Shown here piece by piece: positions 1 to 5,501 of a DNA stretch of 5,501 nt. This stretch comes from an uncultured Bacteroidales bacterium. GTDB taxonomy: Bacteria; Bacteroidota; Bacteroidia; Bacteroidales; UBA932. The DNA is taken from positions 1 through 5,501 of the forward strand of contig CABQAB010000149.1 in NCBI GenBank assembly GCA_902461985.1. Direction: 5' to 3'. Every line of letters starts with the position of its first letter. The first letter of the stretch is position 1. The notes under the pieces are model-generated. The model did no database searches and was not told where the DNA came from. It saw only the letters and a list, made by a program, of their open reading frames with translations. The position numbers were made by a program, and so were the translations under genes.

Positions 1-1095
1 GGCATGCCTGAGCACAAACGCTGGGTACTGCTTGCCAACACGATGGACAAGTCCATGATGCGCAACCGTCTGGCGTATGAAATAGCGTCAAGATGTGACG
101 GTCTGGAATGGACGCCACGCAGCCGCTTCGCCGAGGTCGTGATGAACGGGGAGCACATAGGTCTGTATCTCTTTGCGGAGCAGATCCGCGCCGATGAAAA
201 CCGGGTTCCCGTTCCTGACGGCAATGATGCCCTGGACCCGGCGAAGGGTGGCAGTCTTTCTGCAGATCCTTCCAGCCTCGGCTATCTTATTGAAGCCGAC
301 CGCTATTGGGTTGAAGACCAGTATGAAACATCTGCATTATGGTGGCGTACCGGTAGATACAGCGGGAGCGGAAGCACTACATGGCCGAACGGAGACATTG
401 TCTCGTGGGCTTCAGGCTGCTCCTACTGCACGAACTACGGAGACGGGTCCAAATTCAGTTTCGGCCTCAAGAATCCTGACGACGAGGCATTGATCACTTC
501 GTCTTCCGTCCACTTTTCATACATCAGGGATTTTGTACTCGACGTTGAAAAGGAAGTCCTTGGATCTTCCCACGGCTTGAGCCGTATCGACGTCGATTCT
601 TTCATAGACTACTGGCTCGTATATGAACTGACTCTCAACCAGGAGCCTAATAATCCTGGAAGCTGCTATATGTACAAGAAGCCTGATTCGGCAGGTGGCA
701 GACTTTATGCCGGACCCGTATGGGATTTTGATTACGGTACGTTCGATCCCGATCTTACGGATTCGGGCCTTTATTACGACAAGCGTAACAAGTTCCTATG
801 TCTCAATTCGCTGTGGTATGTGGGGCTTTTCGAGAACTCCTCTTTCCGGCAGGCTGTCAAGACACGATGGTCAATGCTGAAACCGAAACTGGAACTTGAC
901 AGATTCGTCAAGGACAATAAAAAATACATATTGCAGTCAGTCGCTCTCAATCATCAGATTTATGGCGATTCATGGGGCGGAAGCGACCCGAACGGGGAGT
1001 ACTGGATGTCCACGGAACAGGCGATAGACAAAATATACGGCAACCTGCGCCAGCGTGTCGAAGACCTTGACCGTCTCATCTCCGCCATGCCGTGA
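1..1095 (+). CDS. CotH kinase family protein, 3' part (5' end outside window)
   Basis: This is the C-terminal part of a CotH-like protein. The reading frame is open to base 1 (GGC before the ATG at 4), and the family's usual upstream region is absent, so the ATG at 4 is probably an internal Met. Counting from that Met, the visible family motifs are WVLLANTMDKSMMRN (about 7-21), the core strand VVMNGEHIGLYLFAEQ (about 45-60), GYLIEAD (about 93-99), DSFIDYWLVYELTLNQ (about 198-213) and GPVWDFDYG (about 237-245), whose Asp241 and Asp243 match the acidic metal-binding motif. CotH proteins have an atypical protein-kinase fold. Bacillus CotH phosphorylates spore-coat proteins, but the substrates of Bacteroidales members are unknown and they are usually predicted to be exported. 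Between GYLIEAD and the KFSFGLKNPDDE segment lies a Gly/Ser/Trp-rich stretch (about 112-148) with a C-x-x-C pair at Cys139 and Cys142. It ends in TGA at 1093. The family call is firm; kinase activity and location are inferred. Confidence 0.88.
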   Translation, partial: GMPEHKRWVLLANTMDKSMMRNRLAYEIASRCDGLEWTPRSRFAEVVMNGEHIGLYLFAEQIRADENRVPVPDGNDALDPAKGGSLSADPSSLGYLIEADRYWVEDQYETSALWWRTGRYSGSGSTTWPNGDIVSWASGCSYCTNYGDGSKFSFGLKNPDDEALITSSSVHFSYIRDFVLDVEKEVLGSSHGLSRIDVDSFIDYWLVYELTLNQEPNNPGSCYMYKKPDSAGGRLYAGPVWDFDYGTFDPDLTDSGLYYDKRNKFLCLNSLWYVGLFENSSFRQAVKTRWSMLKPKLELDRFVKDNKKYILQSVALNHQIYGDSWGGSDPNGEYWMSTEQAIDKIYGNLRQRVEDLDRLISAMP

Positions 1096-1100
1096 TATGA

Positions 1101-1148
1101 GGAATAATTCCCGATTTTGACCTGTGAAAACTCGGAATAATTCCCGAT
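1101..1148. repeat. 15-bp direct repeat, two copies
   Basis: The sequence GGAATAATTCCCGAT occurs exactly at 1101-1115 and again at 1134-1148, 33 bp apart, beginning 5 bp after the cotH-like stop codon. Each copy contains the odd-centred dyad GGAAT-A-ATTCC, so each could be a small protein-binding site, and the two copies could also pair with each other through one A/A mismatch. No T-tract follows, so it does not look like an intrinsic terminator. The role is unknown. It could be a pair of operator-like sites or a duplication left by a past insertion or slippage event. Confidence 0.6.
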
Positions 1149-1221
1149 AGGGTATCTATCTTATTGATTTTTACTATATTTTCTGACCAGGCTGCGCTGT
1201 CAGGCAGTCTTGTCAGATTGG

Positions 1222-1270
1222 GTTTTCTCAGCCAAAATAGCACTTTTTGCTTTGTTTTGGCTGAGAAAAC
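1222..1270. repeat. Hairpin repeat copy 1 (16-bp perfect arms)
   Basis: The left arm GTTTTCTCAGCCAAAA (1222-1237) is the exact reverse complement of the right arm (1255-1270), with a 17-base loop. The loop holds a smaller inverted repeat, AGCA (1239-1242) with TGCT (1248-1251). The 14-bp core arm TTTCTCAGCCAAAA is shared exactly with copy 2. Stable cruciform or RNA hairpin formation is expected, but no T-run follows on either strand, which argues against a simple terminator. Confidence 0.85.
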
Positions 1271-1332
1271 TTGGTATATGTTAGCTAAATTGCTATGATA
1301 TAATAAGATACTGTATAAATATGAATCTTAAA

Positions 1333-1377
1333 TTTCTCAGCCAAAATCAAGGATTTTATCTCGTTTTGGCTGAGAAA
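1333..1377. repeat. Hairpin repeat copy 2 (14-bp perfect arms)
   Basis: The left arm TTTCTCAGCCAAAA (1333-1346) and its exact reverse complement (1364-1377) flank a loop of 17 bases, the same length as in copy 1. The loop sequence differs but again holds a small inner inverted repeat (GAT 1352-1354 with ATC 1358-1360). The conserved arms with diverged loop sequences suggest that stem and spacing, not the loop bases, are what matters. The right arm ends two bases before the -33 element of the promoter for the ATPase remnant, so the element may be regulatory or the edge of a mobile module. Confidence 0.85.
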
Positions 1378-1378
1378 C

Positions 1379-1410
1379 TTTTGAAATACCGTAATATGTA
1401 TTTATATTTG
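1379..1410 (+). promoter_or_regulatory. Bacteroides-type promoter of the ATPase remnant
   Basis: The element TATATTTG at 1403-1410 matches the Bacteroidales -7 consensus TAnnTTTG perfectly. A TTTTG at 1379-1383 gives the -33 element with a 19-bp spacer, within the normal range for this promoter class. Transcription would begin a few bases before the ATG at 1428, leaving a short leader without a Shine-Dalgarno motif, which is common in Bacteroidota. It directly abuts hairpin copy 2, which suggests regulation of or by that hairpin. This is consensus matching only. Confidence 0.65.
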
Positions 1411-1427
1411 CTTCCAAAACCGAAAAT

Positions 1428-1957
1428 ATGGACAGGTCAAACATAATAGGAAGGAAACGGTTTATCAGCTTTGCGACTTCTTCATGCTTTTTTACCTGAA
1501 TTTCGTCGGGGCAAAAGGGCAGAGGAAAGACTGGGTTTATTTTCAGAGAACTCACGAATACGAAAACTGGAGCGGCAGAACTTTCGAACTGTTGTGCTCT
1601 CGTCATGTGGCTCAGATAAAGGATGCGTTGAGAATCAAGTCGTTGTCGCAGGATTACTGCTGGAGTGGAGATGGTCAAGATGGCGGTAGAGTTCAGGTTG
1701 ACATGGTGATTCCGTCTCCGGAAGAAAGGACTGACTATCTGTGTGAGATGAAATTTTCCGAGAACCGGTATGTCATAACTGCCGACTATGAAAAGAATCT
1801 CCTGAACAAGCTGGATGCGTTCCGCCTCTCGAAGAACCATAAGCCTTCACATTCGCTGCTTTTAGTAATGGTGACGACTATGGGGCTTGGTAACAATTCC
1901 CACAATCGCATCGTGAATGCGGAAGTTACATTGGAGGACTTGTTCAGAGAACTGTAG
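1428..1957 (+). pseudogene. Internally deleted AAA ATPase with C-terminal PD-(D/E)XK-like domain
   Basis: Two pieces of one gene family lie back to back in different frames. From ATG 1428 the frame reads MDRSNIIGRK, the usual start of Bacteroidales AAA-type ATP-binding proteins (Arch_ATPase-like, PF01637), then drifts to a TGA at 1497. About base 1451 onward, a second frame, open from 1385 to the TAG at 1955-1957, reads ETVYQLCDFFMLFYLNFVG and on into the family's C-terminal nuclease-like domain. Visible there are WSGRTFELLCSRHV (Glu at 1586), VQVDMVI (Asp at 1700) and CEMKF (Glu at 1745, Lys at 1751), a complete D...E-x-K set, followed by the typical HSLLLVMVTTMGL strand and an EDLF end. Walker A, Walker B and the winged-helix part are missing. 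Intact relatives run to roughly 450-500 residues from memory, so about 300 codons seem lost. The surviving ATG-initiated frame is 1484-1957 (157 codons) with no ribosome site. The junction bases AGGAAGGAAA contain a short tandem repeat that would suit a microhomology deletion. Confidence 0.75.
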
Positions 1958-1999
1958 GATGTATTCAGAATGGTACGGTTTTATGTATGTCTAAGCGAA

Positions 2000-4900
2000 A
2001 TGATGTTCAGTAACAGCATATTTTTCCGCGCGTTGAACCTTCTTGCGATGGCGGCGTGCCTTTTTCTCGCGGCGGCGTTTCCCGGCCGTGCGCAGGAACA
2101 TTCCTACATGGAACAGCTCTCCGTAGACGAGGGGCTTCCGCATACCGACGTCTCCGCCATAGTGCAGGATGAGGACGGATATATATGGATCGGGACCTAC
2201 TCCGGTCTCTGTCGATATGACGGCAACTCCCTGATAGTCTGGGATATGTCCAACTCAATTCTGGAGAGTTCGCGTATCCGTTCGCTTTTCCTTTCCGACG
2301 ACGGACTTCTGTATATAGGTACGGAAACGGGCGGACTCACCATCTTCGATACGCAGTCGGACAGTTTCATCAAGACCGTGCGCGTGCCCTCGAACTATGT
2401 CAACTCGATATGCCCTTCAGCTGACGGACGCTCCATATTCATCTGCACTGACGACGGCCTTTCGGAACTCTCGTGCGGCGACGGGATATATGACCTTTCG
2501 TCGCTCTCGTTCGGCTGTCCGGTTTCGGCATGCTGTCCTCTGGGGGCGGACGAACTTCTGATAGGCACACCTTCCGGGCTGGAACTTTTCTGCCGTACGA
2601 GAGGGAAGCGCACAAAGATACGGGACATATTCGCGACCTCCATTCTGCCGCTTGACGGACGTCTGCTGGTGACCTCCTATGAGGGCTGCTGGTTCTTTGA
2701 CCTCAAGTCCAGAGAGCTCACTGCCCTGAACGGCAACCCCGCGAAGTCCTCCTGCACGGACGGGAAAGGCCATGTCTACATAGGCACTGTCCGTGACGGT
2801 CTGCTCTGCTACGGCGAGGGTTTCTCGAATGTGAGGCAGATCCTTACGGACTGGCACCGCACACCGGAAATATCCTGCCTATGCTTCGACCGCTCGGATG
2901 TGCTCTGGGAAGGCACTGTCGGCGGAGGCTGCTACAGGAGCAACGCCAACAGCCGAAGGTTCAGACACTTCACGATGACCCCTGGAGAGGATGGAGAGCA
3001 GGTCGTGGCCATGATGGCTGACAGGCAGGGGCGGCTCTGGCTGTCCTCCAGGGAGGGAAATGTGGCGGTGATGGACAGCGGCGGGCAGATGCACAGGATG
3101 TCGGGAAGTTCGCTCGGAAGATTCTCCGGGAAGACCGTGTCGGCTTTCTGGCAGGCTCCCGACGGAGCGGTCTGGGTGGGCGCCTGGGACTGCGGCGCGG
3201 CCGTGATTCCTTCTTCTGGAGTTGACAATGCCGCCTCCGGAGGTGCGTTCCGGATGATGCCTCTCAATGCCCTCCCGCAGACAGCGAGCGTGTACAAGAT
3301 TGCGGCGGACTCATTCGGAAGGGTCTGGATTGCCACTGGGGACGGCCTCTACCGCTCTTCCGGTGGTGCTCTCACCGCCCCGTCGTCGGCATCATGGACA
3401 TGTCTGAGACGCGACACGTCGAATCCAGCATCCCTTTCGGACGACTGTACCACGGATATTCTCGTGGAAGAGAGGGACGTCTGGGTGGGCTCCCGTTCCG
3501 GTCTGAACCGTATTACGCTCGGAGATGACGGCGAGATTGAGGACATAGTGCGGCTCAGCATAAGGCCCGACGCGGCCTCAGGGGAGTTCATATCGTTCAT
3601 CCACCGCTCCGCCGACGGCAGCCTCTGGGTCTCCGCTCTCGGTCTGGGACTGTGCAGGATGGAGGCGGACGGAAGTTTCCGGATATTCAACAGGACCGTC
3701 TGCCCCGAGTTCCCGAACAACGAGTTCGAGTCCGTGCTGGAGGACGGACAGGGCAATCTGTGGCTTGGCGGCTTCGGCCTGGTAAGGTTCTCTCCGGAGA
3801 CCGGGAGCGTTGCCTGCTGGTCGCGCAGGGACGGGCTCCAGAGCAATGCATTCAAAATGTACGATGCCGTGTCTTTCGGTGACGGACGCATGGCCTTCGG
3901 CGGAATCAACGGCTTCAATGTCTTCAACCCATCCGAAATCAGGGGCAATACTGCTCCGCCCCATGTCCTGCTGACCTCACTCTCGGTGAACGGGGAGCCA
4001 TACATTGACGCCAAGCCCTTAAGACACAGGCATTCAATAAGACTGTCCAGTTCGGAAAACAGCCTCATGCTGCGTTTCTCCGCCATGCACTATGCCGGCT
4101 CCGAGCGCAACCGCTTCCGCTACAGGATGGACGGGCTTGACGAAGACTGGTATTACACAGACGGGCTCGCTCCCTTCGCTTCCTATCTGAATCTCCGCCC
4201 GGGACGTTATGTCTTCGAGGTCTACGGTTCGAACAGCGACGGCCTGTGGGGGACTGAACCCGCGTCCCTGAGCATACGCATCCTTCCTCCGTGGTACGCC
4301 TCCGTGCCGGCGATAACCGCATATATTCTCGTGCTGATGGCATCCTGCATCGCCCTTGTGCTGTATCTGCGCCGCAGAAGCATTGAGGAACATCGCCGCG
4401 AACTTGAGGGAAAACTCCGCGAGGAAGAGCGGGAACGAAACGAGAACGAGCTCAAGTTCCACACCGACTTCCTCCACGAAATCCGTACTCCGATCACCCT
4501 CATCACGACCCCTGTCGAGGAACTCCTGAAGAACCCTAATCTCGGAAAGACGACCTTGAGCCGTCTGCGCCTCGTGGACCAGTCGGCCAAGATTCTTCAG
4601 AAACACATCGAGTCCATCACCGACCTGCGGAAATATGACAACGGAGCCGTCCCCCTTCACGTCGTCCAGATTGATTTCTCCCGTTTCGTCGAGGAGATAT
4701 GCCTTCTGTTCCAGCCTGTCGCGAAGGCGCGGGGATATGAATTCTCCATCGAGGCCTCTCCTCTCGGGGAGAGGGTATACGTGGACAAGGACAGCATGGA
4801 GAAGGTCATATTGAACCTCATGTCCAACGCCGTGAAATATTCCCCGGAAAGGGGAGGACAGATAAGTGTCAAAGTCACGGAAACCACGGACTCCGACGGA

Positions 4901-5501
4901 TGCAAAGGGGCCGAACTCACCGTTTCCAACCTCGGGATAGGCATACTTCCTGAAGACATGCCTTATATATTCGACCGTTTCCGTCAGGGGAAGAACAACG
5001 ACAGGGGAGGCATGGGCATAGGCCTTTCGCTCAGCCGCAGTTCAGTGCTCGCACATTCGGGACACATCTGGGCGGAATCAGTCCCCGGAGGACTCACGAC
5101 CTTCCATGTGTTCCTGCCTTACGGCTGCTCGCAGTTCTCTCCGGAGCAGATAGACCGGGATTACGAGAACAGCGACAACATCTCCAACTACGACTCCCTC
5201 GCCGAGTTCCAGAGTGCTCAGCCCGGGATGGCCGGAGGTGTCGAGCGGGAACATCTTGTGCTGATTGTGGACGACAGCGCCCAGCTGAGGGAATATCTTG
5301 TGCAGCTTCTCTCCTCCAAGTACAATATAATCACTGCGAAGGACGGTCTGGAGGGCTACGAGAAGGCTATCTCCGAACAGCCGGACCTTGTGCTGACTGA
5401 CGTCGTGATGCCGAAAGTGAACGGTCTGGAGCTATGCTGCAAAATCAAGGAGAACCCGAACACCTCGCACATCCCTGTCATCCTCATCTCGGCCCGTGAC
5501 C
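2000..5501 (+). CDS. Hybrid two-component system sensor/regulator (HTCS), 3' end outside window
   Basis: One uninterrupted frame of 1167 codons runs off the window. Residues 1-31 form a signal peptide (hydrophobic core ALNLLAMAACLFLAAAF, cleavage after GRA). Fourteen propeller blade motifs follow (from DEDGYIWIGTYSGL near 57 to FGDGRMAFGGINGF near 626), enough for two seven-bladed propellers. Then come a Y_Y_Y domain (about 681-762, YRMDGLDEDWY), a PPWY junction, a membrane helix (about 769-790) and a charged coiled linker. The kinase has His826 in HEIRTPITL, N-box NLMSNAVKYSP (939-949), a G1 box reading SNLGIGI (Asn977 where Asp is usual), F-box YIFDRF and G2 box GMGIGLSLS (from 1004). The receiver starts near 1087 with Asp1091/Asp1092 and the phospho-acceptor Asp1134 in LTDVVMPKVNG. 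Family members sense glycan fragments in the periplasm and activate polysaccharide-utilization genes through a C-terminal AraC domain, expected past the edge. Start 2000 (or 2003) gives the best signal peptide; an in-frame ATG at 1970 would add a poor extension. The gene is GC-rich with no clear promoter of its own. Confidence 0.95.
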   Translation, partial: MMFSNSIFFRALNLLAMAACLFLAAAFPGRAQEHSYMEQLSVDEGLPHTDVSAIVQDEDGYIWIGTYSGLCRYDGNSLIVWDMSNSILESSRIRSLFLSDDGLLYIGTETGGLTIFDTQSDSFIKTVRVPSNYVNSICPSADGRSIFICTDDGLSELSCGDGIYDLSSLSFGCPVSACCPLGADELLIGTPSGLELFCRTRGKRTKIRDIFATSILPLDGRLLVTSYEGCWFFDLKSRELTALNGNPAKSSCTDGKGHVYIGTVRDGLLCYGEGFSNVRQILTDWHRTPEISCLCFDRSDVLWEGTVGGGCYRSNANSRRFRHFTMTPGEDGEQVVAMMADRQGRLWLSSREGNVAVMDSGGQMHRMSGSSLGRFSGKTVSAFWQAPDGAVWVGAWDCGAAVIPSSGVDNAASGGAFRMMPLNALPQTASVYKIAADSFGRVWIATGDGLYRSSGGALTAPSSASWTCLRRDTSNPASLSDDCTTDILVEERDVWVGSRSGLNRITLGDDGEIEDIVRLSIRPDAASGEFISFIHRSADGSLWVSALGLGLCRMEADGSFRIFNRTVCPEFPNNEFESVLEDGQGNLWLGGFGLVRFSPETGSVACWSRRDGLQSNAFKMYDAVSFGDGRMAFGGINGFNVFNPSEIRGNTAPPHVLLTSLSVNGEPYIDAKPLRHRHSIRLSSSENSLMLRFSAMHYAGSERNRFRYRMDGLDEDWYYTDGLAPFASYLNLRPGRYVFEVYGSNSDGLWGTEPASLSIRILPPWYASVPAITAYILVLMASCIALVLYLRRRSIEEHRRELEGKLREEERERNENELKFHTDFLHEIRTPITLITTPVEELLKNPNLGKTTLSRLRLVDQSAKILQKHIESITDLRKYDNGAVPLHVVQIDFSRFVEEICLLFQPVAKARGYEFSIEASPLGERVYVDKDSMEKVILNLMSNAVKYSPERGGQISVKVTETTDSDGCKGAELTVSNLGIGILPEDMPYIFDRFRQGKNNDRGGMGIGLSLSRSSVLAHSGHIWAESVPGGLTTFHVFLPYGCSQFSPEQIDRDYENSDNISNYDSLAEFQSAQPGMAGGVEREHLVLIVDDSAQLREYLVQLLSSKYNIITAKDGLEGYEKAISEQPDLVLTDVVMPKVNGLELCCKIKENPNTSHIPVILISARD

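Larger units (their letters stand above)
1096..1427. other. AT-rich intergenic region with repeats and a promoter
   Basis: No credible gene lies in these 332 bases. They hold a direct repeat at 1101-1148, two related hairpins at 1222-1270 and 1333-1377, and a Bacteroides-type promoter at 1379-1410. The 62 bases between the hairpins (1271-1332) contain only 13 G or C. I found no tRNA, no riboswitch-like conserved core and no canonical intrinsic terminator with a T-tract for the upstream cotH-like gene. An antisense open frame enters this region from 1840 down to 1337, but it is the shadow of the ATPase remnant. Confidence 0.7.

Noticed and set aside
1183..1203. Small dyad CTGAC...GTCAG
   Set aside because: Only 5-bp arms around an 11-base loop, no second copy and no associated motif, so it is compatible with chance.
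1222..1377. The two hairpins as intrinsic transcription terminators
   Set aside because: Neither stem is followed by a run of T on either strand; the arms end in AAA(A)C. Their repeated, equal-spaced form also points to another role.
1101..1377. A CRISPR array made of the repeats
   Set aside because: There are only two copies of each repeat, the spacing is irregular, there is no shared repeat-spacer unit and there are no cas genes.
1337..1840. Antisense open frame of 167 codons
   Set aside because: It overlaps the well-supported ATPase remnant and hairpin 2, and its protein resembles no family I know. It is a frame shadow.
1970..1999. Earlier in-frame ATG at 1970 as the HTCS start
   Set aside because: It would add MVRFYVCLSE before the signal peptide without a visible ribosome site. 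The start at 2000 or 2003 gives a normal signal peptide length.
3349..4660. Long antisense open frames within the HTCS gene (245 and 208 codons)
   Set aside because: The sense strand encodes recognisable propeller and Y_Y_Y motifs throughout. GC-rich coding DNA often leaves long antisense frames, and these show low-complexity Ser/Pro/Arg-rich protein.

Overview
The window reads as Bacteroidales (Bacteroidota) DNA. The main evidence is a very long hybrid two-component system (HTCS) sensor in one polypeptide (signal peptide, 14 beta-propeller blade repeats, Y_Y_Y domain, one membrane helix, histidine kinase, start of a receiver). This architecture is characteristic of gut Bacteroidales. A promoter of the Bacteroides type (-33 TTTTG, 19 bp, -7 TATATTTG) agrees with it. 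The genus cannot be settled from the sequence.

Layout, all on the + strand. (1) Positions 1-1095 hold the 3' part of a CotH-type (spore-coat kinase-like) protein whose 5' end lies outside the window. (2) Positions 1096-1427 are an AT-rich intergenic region. It has a 15-bp direct repeat just after the cotH stop, then two near-identical perfect hairpins about 110 bp apart with the same 14-bp core arm, then a good Bacteroides-type promoter touching the second hairpin. (3) Positions 1428-1957 are what I read as the collapsed remnant of an AAA-type ATPase/nuclease gene. The start codon and the family's N-terminal I-I-G-R-K signature survive, but they join out of frame to the C-terminal PD-(D/E)XK-like domain, so the P-loop ATPase core is missing. 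(4) Positions 2000-5501 hold the HTCS gene, open without interruption for 1167 codons and cut by the window edge inside the receiver domain. The rest of the receiver and the expected AraC-type DNA-binding domain lie beyond the edge.

The HTCS probably senses an extracellular or periplasmic glycan fragment and controls a polysaccharide-utilization locus, but its targets are not in view. The CotH-like protein and the HTCS share no demonstrated pathway. The most unusual part is the 1096-1957 segment: paired hairpins, an intact promoter and an internally deleted ATPase/nuclease gene, which together look like the scar of a mobile or selfish module inserted between two housekeeping or accessory genes.
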